Shown one piece after another: positions 24,878 through 34,185 of a stretch of 64,000 nucleotides of DNA. Position 1 is the stretch's first letter, and the number at the start of each line of letters is the position of its first letter. The position numbers and the translations under genes were made by a program. Below the pieces are notes generated by a model. That model made no database searches and was not told the origin of the DNA. It saw only the letters and a list, made by a program, of their open reading frames with translations. The stretch lies in contig JAXGQR010000003.1 of the NCBI GenBank assembly GCA_040766325.1, positions 62,001 through 126,000 on the forward strand. The letters run 5' to 3'. The DNA comes from Dehalobacterium sp040766325 (GTDB taxonomy: Bacteria; Bacillota; Dehalobacteriia; Dehalobacteriales; Dehalobacteriaceae).

Positions 24878-26452
24878 ATGAACATATTAGAAGGGTGGAA
24901 TATGTATTTAGATATCCAGGATCTAAAGAAGAAGCATTTTAACGTAAGCCAGATATCAAGGCGGTTAGATCTATCTCGAACTACAGTATATAAGTATCTG
25001 GATATAAGTCCAGAAGAAATGGAACAGATTTTAGAAAAACGAAAAACCAGGAGCAAGAAATTAGATAAGCATCGAGAGCTAATTAAATCCTGGTTGATAC
25101 AATATCAGGATATGACCAGTGCACAGGTGTTTGACTGGCTGCAAGAAAGAAAACTTGATGGAGGTGTTAGCGAAGGAACAGTTAGAAATTATGTCAGACA
25201 ATTAAGAGAGGAGTGTGGTATTCCCCAAGTTAAGTACGTGCGTCAATACGAAGCCATTGATGAATTACCTGCCGGACAGCAAATGCAGATGGACTTTGGA
25301 CAAATCGGCCTACGTAGTAGCATTGGTAGAATAGTAACTCTTTACTTTGTGACCTTCGTACTGGCCCACTCCCGGCATAAATATGTGGAGTGGCTGGATC
25401 GTCCGTTTACAACTCGAGATTTAATAAATGCCCATGAAAACGCATTTGAATACTATGGAGGGATGACTAAGGAAATTGTATACGATCAGGACCATCTAAT
25501 ATTGGTCAGCGAGAATGCTGGAGATCTGTTACTTACCAAAGAGTTTGCAGATTACCATAAGAACCGAAAATTCAAGATTTACATGTGTAAAAAAGCAGAT
25601 CCGGAAACAAAAGGAAAGGTTGAAAATGTGGTGAAATTTGTAAAAAGGAACTTTGCCAGGAACCGTACCTTCCATAACCTCGAAAAGCTGAACGAAGATT
25701 GTTTAGCCTGGTTAGAGCGAACCGGTAATGGAAAAGTTCACAATACAACAAAAAAGATACCGGCTGAAGTGTTTGCCCTAGAAAAACAACACCTCATCCC
25801 GGTACCCCACAAGATAAATTTTTCAACTACTAAGATTATAACCAGAGTGATCCGTAAAGACAATACCATAACCTATCAAGGAAATCGTTACGCACTACCG
25901 CTGGGAAGTTATGAACCAGATCGCAAGGTTACTGTACATGAAGATGAGGGTATGCTAATAATTTCAAATGAAGAAACCCAGCAAGAGATTATTCGTTATC
26001 CCTTATGCATAGAAAAAGGGCGCCTCATCAAGAGCAGTGACTGCCGGAGAGAAAAAGATAAAGGAATTGAAGCCTATCTGAAAGAAGTGGTTCAGATTCT
26101 AAATGACTCCCCGGAAGCAAGCAGCTTTCTAAACCAGGTGCGGCAGGACAAACCCCGCTACATAAGGGACCAGTTAAAAATCATTAAAGATCATAGTAAA
26201 GATAAATCCCCTGAACTAATTAAGCAGGCCCTGAATTATTGCTTAAAAAATCATCTTTATGGAGCAACGGATTTTGTTGATACATTAAATTATTTTGCCA
26301 GCATTAATTGTCCGGCAGAGGGAAAACGAAATATTGAAAATACCCTTCAGCCACTTCATGAGAATAACCGTTCTGTTTTTAAGACCCGGGTAGAAGTGCG
26401 GGATATGGGTATATATATAAAAGAATTACAGGGAGTGAATCAATGTCAGTAG
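24878..26452 (+). CDS. istA: IS21 transposase IstA
   Basis: The 524-residue transposase opens with a helix-turn-helix (about 18-45; NVSQISRRLDLSRTTVYKYL). The DDE integrase core follows, with MQMDFGQIG holding the first aspartate near residue 143, IVYDQDHLIL the second near 200, and the glutamate in ADPETKGKVENVVKF near 247. A beta-barrel-like C-terminal part follows. Length and order are typical of IstA, and the frame is intact. It overlaps istB by ten bases, as in other IS21 elements. Confidence 0.93.
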   Translation: MNILEGWNMYLDIQDLKKKHFNVSQISRRLDLSRTTVYKYLDISPEEMEQILEKRKTRSKKLDKHRELIKSWLIQYQDMTSAQVFDWLQERKLDGGVSEGTVRNYVRQLREECGIPQVKYVRQYEAIDELPAGQQMQMDFGQIGLRSSIGRIVTLYFVTFVLAHSRHKYVEWLDRPFTTRDLINAHENAFEYYGGMTKEIVYDQDHLILVSENAGDLLLTKEFADYHKNRKFKIYMCKKADPETKGKVENVVKFVKRNFARNRTFHNLEKLNEDCLAWLERTGNGKVHNTTKKIPAEVFALEKQHLIPVPHKINFSTTKIITRVIRKDNTITYQGNRYALPLGSYEPDRKVTVHEDEGMLIISNEETQQEIIRYPLCIEKGRLIKSSDCRREKDKGIEAYLKEVVQILNDSPEASSFLNQVRQDKPRYIRDQLKIIKDHSKDKSPELIKQALNYCLKNHLYGATDFVDTLNYFASINCPAEGKRNIENTLQPLHENNRSVFKTRVEVRDMGIYIKELQGVNQCQ

Positions 26453-27199
26453 AACTTGAGCAGCTTAAAAACTACATGAAGCGCTTAAAAATAACGGAAG
26501 CCGCTGCAGTGGTAGATGAGATGTTAATGGATGCCCAGGTGAAGGAACCCAGTTATCAATCATTCCTGATGAACCTGATGCAGCATGAGATTGGTAAACG
26601 AGAAGAAAAACAATTAGGGAGGCTCTACAAATTAGCTGCCTTCCCCGAACATAAGACCTTAGATGATTTTGATTTGTCTGAGCAGCAGTCTCTAAGCAAA
26701 AAGCAATTAAAACAGCTACAAGAGCTTATCTGGCTGGAACAGGCCTACAATCTGATTCTGCTAGGCCCTCCTGGAGTTGGGAAAACATGTTTATCCATTG
26801 GCCTGGGGATTGAAGCCATAAGCCGAGGTTACCGTGTAACTTTTATTCAGATGGATGAACTGATCCGTCTTCCCGCGAAAACCGAAAAGAAATCAACCGC
26901 AACTCCAGGGCAAAGGTTAAAAGAATGGTCGGTTCTGACTTGGTGATTATTGATGACTTAATGTTCATGGCTATTGACCGCCACGAGGCTAACCTCTTTC
27001 GCTAATCAACAAGCTCTATGCCCAGACCTCAATTATCATTACCTCCAACAAAGGTCCAGAAGACTGGGGCGACATCCTGGGTGATCCGGCGATTACCACT
27101 GCTATTCTGGATCGCTTAATTCACAAGAGCGAGGTCATCCATCTAACCGGTGACAGCTATCGTATGAAGCACCGCCAAACCATTTTTGGCAATAATTAG
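26443..27199 (+). pseudogene. istB: IS21 helper ATPase IstB, frameshifted
   Basis: The first 168 residues carry the IstB N-terminus and Walker A GPPGVGKT. Near 26923 one A of a five-A run is missing (GTTAAAAGAATGG); restoring it continues into VGSDLVIIDDLMFMA, the Walker B region. A second loss near 27002 (TTTCGCTAATC) shifts the frame again. After it the normal ending resumes, KLYAQTSIIITSNKG, ILDRLIHKSEVIHLTG and RMKHRQTIF, to a TAG at 27197. IstB targets and stimulates IstA, so the copy is probably unable to move. Confidence 0.88.
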
Positions 27200-27899
27200 G
27201 TGTTCAAAGTTATTTATCATTTTTTGTTCATTTTTACTTGACGGTTACATTTCCTTTGCTTCGGTGATTATAACCTCATTTTCGGCCAGTTTAGGTCAGA
27301 TATTTTAATACCTACTAACTCCGATAATCTTATCGGTGTCAAGAAGTAAGCATAATAAAATAATCTCTTAACCCTACAAATCGGCCTTTATTTGGGGCAT
27401 GTAAGTCAACAATTGATCCTCAGTAAATGTCTCAATGATATTTCGTTTAACCCGTTGCTTTTCAAGTCTCACCGTAGGATTATTAGTTAAATAAAAATCA
27501 TCCAGAAAGATACTTGTAAAACTGTTTTAAACTCTAATCCGGTGGTTAATGGTCGAAGGAGTGCAAGATCCTTGTCCACCATTTTAAGTATTACTTCACG
27601 TATCATTTGTTCCGTTATCAAGTCCGGATCTATGGCATGATTCAATTCTCTTAAACCTTTAACCATGGCATTAAGGTTTTCTTTTTATGCCATCTTCTGG
27701 TGTGATAAGAAGACCTCCCGAAACTTTAGACTATTCAAAAATCATCACGGCTTCATCCCAGGTAACTTTATTTTCTCTTTCAGCAAATCATTTTCTACCG
27801 TGGTTCTACGTTTAGCCAAACTTCATTTCCCCTATGCGTGCGCGCCACGCCTTTTCTCATTTGAGGTAAATGTGAGCGTGCTAACGCCACACGTTTACA

Positions 27900-27941
27900 A
27901 AAAAAGAAGGACCGTAGTTTATTTCCTACAGTCCTTCTGTA
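27900..27941 (-). terminator. Terminator of tRNA-Leu
   Basis: GAAGGACTGTAG and CTACGGTCCTTC pair (one G-U) around an 8-base loop on the minus strand and are followed by a T run. It lies 11 bases beyond the CCA end of tRNA-Leu. Confidence 0.85.
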
Positions 27942-27951
27942 ATTATATTTC

Positions 27952-28034
27952 TGGTGTCGGAGACGGGACTTGAACCCGTATGGTTGCCCACACGCCCCTC
28001 AAACGTGCGCGTCTGCCAGTTCCGCCACTCCGAC
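27952..28034 (-). tRNA. tRNA-Leu (GAG)
   Basis: An 83-base gene with encoded CCA. The acceptor arms GTCGGAG and CTCCGAC pair perfectly, with discriminator A. The anticodon loop TTGAGGG gives GAG, which reads CUC and CUU leucine codons. A long variable arm typical of class II tRNAs follows, and the T arm is ACGGG-TTCAAGT-CCCGT. Its 3' half is nearly repeated at 22722-22767, marking this gene as the reconstituted right end of the integrated element. Confidence 0.93.
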
Positions 28035-28107
28035 ACAAACTTTATTAACTTTTTAAAACTTCCTACATAAAAAATCTCAATTTATTCTGTCACCAAGGCC
28101 AAGTCCC

Positions 28108-28141
28108 CACAAACGTAAGTGTCTGCCAATTCCACCATCGC
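28108..28141 (-). pseudogene. tRNA-Leu 5'-half remnant
   Basis: Read on the minus strand it starts GCGATGGTGGAATTGGCAGA and runs to ACGTTTG, the acceptor 5' strand, D arm and anticodon 5' side of a leucine tRNA. Its acceptor strand pairs 6 of 7 with the 3' half left at 22710. Together they read as one tRNA-Leu broken by the element. The sequence beyond it no longer resembles tRNA. Confidence 0.6.
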
Positions 28142-28490
28142 TGCTTATAAAGCTATTGACTTTTATGTGCATTTAAAATTAATTCATGCACAAAATACAT
28201 TCTACCATATATATTGATATAATTCAACCATAATTACTCGAGTTTCCATAAAATTATCTACTAATCCATAGAACTGGATTTTTTTATCCACAGCTTTAAG
28301 TTTTTTTCTGATTTTTGAGCCGTAAGATTCCGACAAATTACTTTTTATTAAAATATTTAACGAAAATTGTAGTAATTGGTAGGAAAATAGGAATAATTCT
28401 TAATTATACACAGAGATTTCCACTTTTCCACAATTTAATCCGAATTTCAAAAAAAGTATCTCAAAATGATCGGATGAGATATTGTGAATA
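28142..28490. other. AT-rich gap without a recognisable gene
   Basis: No reading frame with a ribosome binding site is present. The stretch lies directly downstream of minC, where minD is often found in other Firmicutes, but no MinD motif could be seen in any frame. Confidence 0.5.
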
Positions 28491-29159
28491 CTAATCACTA
28501 AACGCTCGATGTTTAGAAGGAATATATGGCTCCACAACAATATGATGATCAGATATATAGGCGATCTCCGGATATACCTGTTCGTCTTTAGAATCTGCCT
28601 CTTTCAGGTGCACGGCTAATTTTATCGGCAATAACAATTGAGTTGGTATCAGCTTACAAGCCATAACAAAGGAATTTTCATCCCTGAACTCCGGCATGAG
28701 CAATGCCGCGGCATGCGCCGAAAATAATAATATTCCCCGTAGCAATCACCTGAGCCCGGGGTTTACATCACCTCGCAGTACAGCATCACCCTGAACATAA
28801 ACTTTTTGCCCAGATCTTAGACTACGAGCAATCAACACCGCGTTCTGGGAAGCCTGAAAAATCTCAGATTCAGCTTTTTTTTCAACGGAGGTGATATGAC
28901 TAATTGGTGTTAATTTTTCTACTATTTCTTGTCGTGTCATCCCGTGTGCTGAAAACAATGCTTCGATCCTTTTCATTTGATCTTCATTAAAATCATTCTT
29001 TTCGTCAATAATATACTTTGCCTGATTAAAAAAACCTTTTGCCTCTTGAAATTTATGCACCAAGGTCTGATAAATATCTTCAAATGACCCCGCTTCAGTA
29101 TTAAAATAAAAAATTAAGCCGTTACGACTTCCTTTAATTACTATCAAATCTTTCGTCAT
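28491..29159 (-). pseudogene. minC: Septum site-determining protein MinC, frameshifted
   Basis: MinC blocks FtsZ ring assembly away from mid-cell. The N-terminal domain starts at the ATG 29159 (GGAGGGG upstream) with TKDLIVIKGSRNGLIFYFN. The C-terminal beta-helix domain opens with GQKVYVQGDAVLRGDVNPG and then loses one G (CCCGGGCTC for CCCGGGGCTC, near 28752), which brings a TGA. In the corrected frame QVIATGNIIIFGACRGIAHAG follows. A further two-base loss near 28687 returns to the original frame for SFVMACKLIPTQL and the acidic tail. Net length change is three bases. Everything else is well preserved, so sequence error is a serious alternative. No minD follows. Confidence 0.85.
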
Positions 29160-29236
29160 GATGTCCCCTCCACTTGTATCTTTCGTCATTTTGTGATAAT
29201 ATCCTGCTGCAAAAAACAGTATGAGGGGGAATATTC

Positions 29237-29965
29237 TTGTCCTATATCATTGATAAAACGATAAAAAAAGTAAAAAGTGCTATCAGGGATTTCCATCTGA
29301 TCGATAATACCCAAGGTATTATGGTCGGATTATCCGGCGGCAAGGACAGCATCACATTACTATATTTATTGGATCAGTTTAAGAGAATATCAAAGTATAA
29401 ATATCCTTTGGCAGCAGGACACATCGGCATGGGATGGGATATTGATATTACCCCTTTAAAGCGAATATGCCAAGAGTGGGATATCCCTTTTTATTATGAA
29501 CCTACAGATATTGGCCCTATTATTTTTCAGGTGCGCAACGAAAAAAACCCTTGTTCTCTTTGTGCTAAAATGAGAAGAGGCGCCTTAAATAATTTGGCCA
29601 AAAAAAACGGTTTTCCCAAAGTTGCTTTGGCGCATCATATGGACGATGCGGTAGAGACGGTGCTCTTAAAGATGTTTTTTGAAGGACGTATGGAATCTTT
29701 CAACCCGAAGACCTATCTGGACCAAAAGGATATTACGGTGATTCGTCCCCTGGTATATGTCGCAGAACAAGATATTAGTCGCTTATGCCGCTTATTGCAA
29801 CTACCGGTGCTGGAAAATCCATGTCCCGCTAATGGCTATACAAAGCGACAGGATATGAAGGAAATTGTGAAACAAATTGAAAAAACAAATCCCCTTGCCA
29901 AAGAAAGAGTTATTACCGCACTGAAGAATTTGGATCAATCCAAATCATGGAAAACCATGGAGTAG
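29237..29965 (+). CDS. TtcA-like tRNA thiolase, PP-loop ATPase
   Basis: The 242 residues belong to the N-type PP-loop superfamily. The pyrophosphate loop is GLSGGKDS (about 31-38). A CSLC motif (about 107-110) and ENPCP (about 194-198) supply the cysteines that in TtcA-type proteins hold an Fe-S cluster, and AHHMDDAVET is the other conserved block. TtcA makes 2-thiocytidine in tRNA, but close relatives in Clostridia act on other substrates, so the exact target is open. The start is TTG, with GAGGGGG upstream, divergent from minC. The DUF523 gene follows after 27 bases. Confidence 0.82.
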   Translation: MSYIIDKTIKKVKSAIRDFHLIDNTQGIMVGLSGGKDSITLLYLLDQFKRISKYKYPLAAGHIGMGWDIDITPLKRICQEWDIPFYYEPTDIGPIIFQVRNEKNPCSLCAKMRRGALNNLAKKNGFPKVALAHHMDDAVETVLLKMFFEGRMESFNPKTYLDQKDITVIRPLVYVAEQDISRLCRLLQLPVLENPCPANGYTKRQDMKEIVKQIEKTNPLAKERVITALKNLDQSKSWKTME

Positions 29966-29992
29966 ATAAAAATATTACAAATAATTTAAAAG

Positions 29993-30505
29993 ATGGTGAC
30001 AGCTATGATTTTAGTCAGTGCCTGTTTGTTAGGCAAAAATTGCAAATATTCCGGTGGCAATAACGAAAATGCCCAACTGATTTCCTTATTAAAAGACAAA
30101 CAAGTAATAGCCGTTTGCCCCGAAGAATTGGGGGGACTGCCCACACCACGTCTTCCCGCAGAAATTGTTTCAAAATCAGAAGATCATTGTCCTGAAAAGA
30201 TGAAAGTCTGCCTAAAAAACGGTCAGGATGTAACGGAACAATTTTTAAAAGGAGCGCTATGTACCAAAAAAATTGCCGAAGATTATCCCATAACTCTAGC
30301 CATTATGAAAGAACGAAGTCCCTCCTGCGGAGTCACAAGAATTTTTGATGGGACCTTTAGCGGTAAGATCATTCCCGGTTCAGGTATCACCACCACACTC
30401 TTAAAAAAAGTTGGTATCCCGGTTATTAGTGAAGAGACCCCATTAACCGACGAATTACTTTCCTTAATCAATAAAAAAAGCCCCACATACACTTGTGAGA
30501 CTTAA
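29993..30505 (+). CDS. DUF523 family protein
   Basis: The roughly 166-170 residue cysteine-bearing protein matches DUF523 (YbbK-like). Motifs are SACLLGKNCKYSGG (start), VCPEELGGLPTPR and the signature ERSPSCG. The conserved cysteines suggest metal or cluster binding, and some two-domain relatives are implicated in tRNA 2-thiolation reversal. Position directly after the thiolase supports a link to tRNA thiolation (inference). Two in-frame ATGs exist, at 29993 and 30005; neither has a strong ribosome binding site. Confidence 0.82.
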   Translation: MVTAMILVSACLLGKNCKYSGGNNENAQLISLLKDKQVIAVCPEELGGLPTPRLPAEIVSKSEDHCPEKMKVCLKNGQDVTEQFLKGALCTKKIAEDYPITLAIMKERSPSCGVTRIFDGTFSGKIIPGSGITTTLLKKVGIPVISEETPLTDELLSLINKKSPTYTCET

Positions 30506-30516
30506 TGTTTGAAGTT

Positions 30517-30592
30517 TGGCAGGGGCACCAGGATTCGAACCCGGAACCAATGGATTTGGAGTCCACTACTCTACCAATTGAGCCATACCCCT
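30517..30592 (-). tRNA. tRNA-Trp (CCA)
   Basis: A 76-base gene with encoded CCA. The acceptor strands AGGGGTA and TGCCCCT pair, with one G-U. The anticodon loop CTCCAAA gives CCA, and the T arm CCGGG-TTCGAAT-CCTGG is normal. The discriminator is G. This is the ligand expected for the T-box at 3553-3810. Confidence 0.95.
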
Positions 30593-30741
30593 ACATGACA
30601 GTACCTATTATATAAATAAATTCATCGGAAGTCAACCATAAACATATTTTTTTCTTAAACATTTAGCTTAGCTTGCAATTGTACATGTTGACATATTCGT
30701 TCTTGAAATTAATGACATTTTGATTCTTTGCCCACTTGGTC

Positions 30742-31853
30742 TTACTTGGCCTTAAAGTTATAAATTGGCTTGATAATTTTCATAACATCAGCGGTCGGAC
30801 CGATATTTTTAAGAATATCATCAATATTTTTATATGCCATCGGACACTCATCCAGGGTTCCCTTATTAACAGTAGATGAATATACTTCTTTCATTTGTTT
30901 TTTAAATTCTGAAACAGTGAATTTTTGTTTTGCCTTGGTTCTGCTCATCAGGCGGCCTGCACCATGAGGTGCAGAGTAATTCCAGTCCTCATTCCCTTTA
31001 CCCACACAAAGAAGACTGCCATCTCTCATATTTATCGGGATGATAAATTTTTCACCTTTCCTGGCAGAAACTGATCCTTTCCGTAAAATCATCATCTCGG
31101 TATCAATATAATTATGAATAGTTGTGAACTGTTCGATTACATCCAATTTCATCCCTTCAATAATTTCGTTAATTATAGTTTTGGGTTTAGTTCTGCAAAC
31201 TGTTGCACAATTTTCATATCATGAATATAATCGTTAAATAAACTACCTGTAACATAAGCGAGAGAGAAAGGTAGTGCTTCAATTTCAGCATTATTACGTT
31301 TTAGTTGATTATACCCGGTTTGTTGATAATATTTCGCCACCTCTAAACCCAAATGACGGCTGCCGGAATGAACAACTACATATAGAGTACCTTCATCATC
31401 TTGATTTACCTCAATAAAATGATTGCCGCCCCCCAATGTACCAATACTCTTTTCAGCCCTGTTCAAATTTATGGCCTTAAGGGATCGGAGATTGGTTAAA
31501 TCTATTTCTTCAATATTACGATGTGGCGTCTTTCTTACGTTAAACCCTGACGGTATTTTATCATAAATCACTTTATCCAATTTTTCCAGGTCCAGTCGTT
31601 TATTAATAATTGATATTGTTTCCATGCCACAGCCGATATCTACACCGACTAAATTTGGCACGATTTTATCTGTAATAGTCATGGTGGTTCCAATGGAACA
31701 ACCGGCACCCGCATGAACATCCGGCATAATACGGATTTTACTGTTCTTGGCAAACTCTTGATTGCAGAGTTCTTCAATTTGCGAAGCAGATTCTTCCTCC
31801 AGGCGATCTGTGAATATACGCGCCATGTTGTATTTTCCTTTAATTTCTATCAT
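30742..31853 (-). pseudogene. rtcB: RtcB-type RNA ligase, one frameshift
   Basis: RtcB joins 3'-phosphate or cyclic-phosphate RNA ends to 5'-OH using GTP and Mn. The first part, starting at the ATG 31853 (MIEIKGKYN, the usual start), carries IMPDVHAGAGCSIGTTMTI, GVDIGCGME with the metal-binding cysteine, and GGGNHFIEV and HSGSRHLG with metal histidines. At about 31180 one base is missing (AACCCAAAACTATAA), giving a stop. The other frame then continues K-T-I-I-N-E-I-I-E-G and MKLDVIEQFTTIHNYID through APHGAGRLMSR, where the histidine forms the GMP adduct, to the normal end. The total length of about 370 residues equals that of the short RtcB class. Confidence 0.87.
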
Positions 31854-32095
31854 TATGGTCACCAATCCATTCTTCTGTTTTAAACATTTCGTTCTGGAGC
31901 TTCTCATGTATATTAATTCCATTATACCATCTCATACCTTTCTGAAGAAACCATCAAACTGCAATCGAAATAGTTTAAGTCATCTTTGTTGACGAATATA
32001 ATTAGAATATGATAGGCTAATAGCTGGTGTCTGTCCACGTGATCAAGTCTTTTGACACAATTCTATTGACAGTCATCATAGGAGGTTTTTGTTTC

Positions 32096-34144
32096 ATGTT
32101 TAGCTTGCAACCGGATAATTTGTTTTTTACAAATATTGGACTATATATTGCTGCTGCTTTGCTTTCCCTTTTATTAATGAAGCGTCATAAAAGTTGTAAT
32201 AACATCGCAAACCTTCTTTGTATTGCAGGGGCAACTCTGGGAATCATGGCTTCATTAAACTATCTTTTATCAGAAAGAGCAGTGCTCACGCTAGTTCATG
32301 TAAGCACATCTATCCCCCTTATTGCCCTAGACCTGGTCATCGACGATCTCTCAAGCTTCTTTATTCTAGGTTTATCTGTTTTGGTACTTGCCGTATCCCT
32401 CTATTCCTTAGGATATAATGCCCACTACTACGGGAAAAGGAATGTAGGGCTTTTTAATTTTATCTATGCCACTTTTATTCTATCCATGTTTTTGGTCATG
32501 ACTGCCGGAAATACTGTTTTTTTCTTTATAGCCTGGGAAGTCATGTCCCTTCTTTCATACTTTCTGGTGGTTTTTAAATCGGAGAAGGAAGAAAATCAAA
32601 AGGCGGGCACCCTCTACATTATCATGACCCATATCGGGGCCACCTTTTTATTAATCGCCTTTATGATTATTTTTAGCTTCACCGGAACCTTTGATATTTT
32701 CGGCAATTCTGCTGTCATACCTGAAACAGCAAAAAATATAATCTTTATTCTGTTCCTCATTGGCTTCGGCACCAAGGCCGGGGTGATTCCCCTGCATATT
32801 TGGCTGCCCTATGCCCACCCGGCAGCTTCCAGTAATGTGTCCGCTTTGATGTCGGGTATCATGATCAAGACAGCCATCTATGGATTGATTCGGTTTGACT
32901 TGATTTATTTAGGCATCCAGCATACTTGGTGGGGGGTATTGATTCTCTGTATAGGCGTGATCTCAGCGGTGTTAGGGGTCGCTTACTCCTTTATGGAAGA
33001 TAACGTGAAAAAACTTCTTGCCTTTTCCAGCATAGAAAATATCGGTATTATTTTCATTGGTCTTGGGGTTAGTTTTATTGCTTTCGCCCAGCATAATTTA
33101 TTTCTCGGTGTTTTGGCTCTCACAGCAGCCCTTTTTCATACTTTTAATCACACTCTGTTTAAAGGTGGTCTTTTCCTTGGTGCCGGGGCGATTCAATACG
33201 CAACCAACACCAAGAATATGGAGGATTTAGGCGGCTTAATTAAAAAGATGCCGGTGACATCGATATTCGTTTTGTGTTTTGCTCTCGCCATATCGGCCAT
33301 CGTGCCCTTTAACGGCTTTGCCAGCGAATGGCTTACTTACCAGTCTCTCTTTGCTAATATTGATTTGGTTAATGCCGGTGGTATCAATTTGTTATATATC
33401 CTCACCGCGGCTGCCTTGGCTTTATGTGGTGCTTTGGCGGCGGTGTGTTTTGTGAAACTCTTCGGCATCTCTTTTTTGGGCCACGCCCGCAGCACAGTAG
33501 CTGCAGATGCAGAGGAAGTGCCCACTTCGATGCTCGCAGGTATGGGGTTTCTCGCTATTCTTTGTCTGATATTGGGCATTTTCCCCAGACTTTTCCTGGG
33601 CATCGTGGACAAGGTAGGCCGAGTTTTCACCGGTGTTTCGGTGACTGAACAACTGCAGGGAGAATGGCTTGTAGCTTACCTGCCCTTAAATGTAGGTGGT
33701 AACAGCATCTCTCCTAGCTTTTTGTTTATTACTTTGGCCCTGCTCATCCTTTTGAGCCTGATGATGGTCAGAATTATCGGAGGAAAATACCGGGAAAGAA
33801 AATATAACACATGGGATTGTGGCTTTAAGGAAATAAATGCCAGGATGCAATACAGCGCCACCGGTTTTTCCAAACCGCTGCGCATTGTTTTTAGAATTTT
33901 ATATCGGCCCGGTCGAGAACTGAAAACCGAGGAAGGGGCTTCTCCCTATTTTCCTCTTTCCTTAGATTATCAGGTTACAACGGAATCCATTTTCGAGAAA
34001 TATTTGTATAACCCCCTGATCAGAATCATGAACAAGTTTTCCATTAAAACAAAGCTCTCGATTCAGACGGGTAGCATCCATTTGTACCTTTTTTATATTA
34101 TCATCGCAATCCTGGTTTTGTTATTATATAATCACCTCGTTTAA
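32096..34144 (+). CDS. Hydrogenase-4 component B / NuoL-like membrane subunit of an Ehr/Hyf complex
   Basis: This is an antiporter-like proton-translocating subunit of about 680 residues with some 15 membrane helices. The core of the Proton_antipo_M domain is present: the lysine and glutamate regions TAGNTVFFFIAWEVMSLLSYF, FGTKAGVIPLHIWLPYAHPAA and KLLAFSSIENIGIIFIGLG. The start is the ATG at 32096 with AGGAGG 10 bases upstream; a GTG at 32027 extends it but lacks a binding site. It is first in a six-gene operon with the HyfC, HyfE, HyfF, large and small subunit homologues, and presumably pumps H+ or Na+. Confidence 0.88.
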   Translation: MFSLQPDNLFFTNIGLYIAAALLSLLLMKRHKSCNNIANLLCIAGATLGIMASLNYLLSERAVLTLVHVSTSIPLIALDLVIDDLSSFFILGLSVLVLAVSLYSLGYNAHYYGKRNVGLFNFIYATFILSMFLVMTAGNTVFFFIAWEVMSLLSYFLVVFKSEKEENQKAGTLYIIMTHIGATFLLIAFMIIFSFTGTFDIFGNSAVIPETAKNIIFILFLIGFGTKAGVIPLHIWLPYAHPAASSNVSALMSGIMIKTAIYGLIRFDLIYLGIQHTWWGVLILCIGVISAVLGVAYSFMEDNVKKLLAFSSIENIGIIFIGLGVSFIAFAQHNLFLGVLALTAALFHTFNHTLFKGGLFLGAGAIQYATNTKNMEDLGGLIKKMPVTSIFVLCFALAISAIVPFNGFASEWLTYQSLFANIDLVNAGGINLLYILTAAALALCGALAAVCFVKLFGISFLGHARSTVAADAEEVPTSMLAGMGFLAILCLILGIFPRLFLGIVDKVGRVFTGVSVTEQLQGEWLVAYLPLNVGGNSISPSFLFITLALLILLSLMMVRIIGGKYRERKYNTWDCGFKEINARMQYSATGFSKPLRIVFRILYRPGRELKTEEGASPYFPLSLDYQVTTESIFEKYLYNPLIRIMNKFSIKTKLSIQTGSIHLYLFYIIIAILVLLLYNHLV

Positions 34145-34185
34145 GCATGTTTTAAGTTTGATCGTAAGAAAAAGGAGCGGCAAAT

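Larger units (their letters stand above)
24751..27249. mobile_element. IS21 family element with 5-base target duplication
   Basis: The inverted ends are TGTAACTG-type: left TGTAACTGATAAACTAAAAT from 24751, and the right-end complement TGTAACCGTCAAGTAAAAAT ending at 27249. Length is 2499 bases. TTTCC stands directly outside both ends (24746-24750 and 27250-27254), the 5-base duplication expected for IS21. The insert contains istA (intact) and istB (frameshifted). Confidence 0.88.
24364..27690 (-). pseudogene. Tyrosine recombinase (XerC/D-like integrase), split by IS21 and frameshifted
   Basis: Left of the IS21, 24367-24745 encodes the catalytic C-terminus: KQRRVFLSSRTKETLKKYL, then the H-x-x-R box HTFRHTFAKMY, the second box LGHSTLDMVKNYV and the region of the nucleophile tyrosine. 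Right of the IS21 (27255 to about 27690) lie the N-terminal parts in shifting frames: STINHRIRV, FYLTNNPTVRLEKQRVKRNI, IETFTEDQLLTYMPQIK, and the first catalytic arginine in PIRLSELVGIKISDLNW. The exact TTTCC target copies on both sides show that the IS21 landed within it. At least three frame breaks are present. It once integrated the element into tRNA-Leu. Confidence 0.8.
22768..27951. mobile_element. Small integrated element in tRNA-Leu (Rep + integrase), decayed
   Basis: Between the left tRNA-Leu fragment and the complete tRNA-Leu lie a rolling-circle Rep gene with replication-type hairpins, a tyrosine integrase and little else. This is the make-up of a small integrative or plasmid-derived element that uses a tRNA-Leu anticodon arm as its att site and restores a full tRNA at one end. 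A 2.5 kb IS21 interrupts the integrase, so the element proper is about 2.7 kb. Both its genes are broken. No relaxase distinct from Rep, transfer genes or cargo could be seen. Confidence 0.65.

Noticed and set aside
27665..27973. Plus-strand 102-residue frame ending in the tRNA-Leu gene
   Set aside because: It runs antisense over integrase remnants, the terminator and the tRNA, with no ribosome binding site.
28142..28490. minD downstream of minC
   Set aside because: No deviant Walker A or other MinD motif could be found in any frame, even allowing frameshifts.
32027..32095. GTG start extending the NuoL-like subunit by 23 residues
   Set aside because: There is no Shine-Dalgarno, whereas the ATG at 32096 has AGGAGG at suitable distance.
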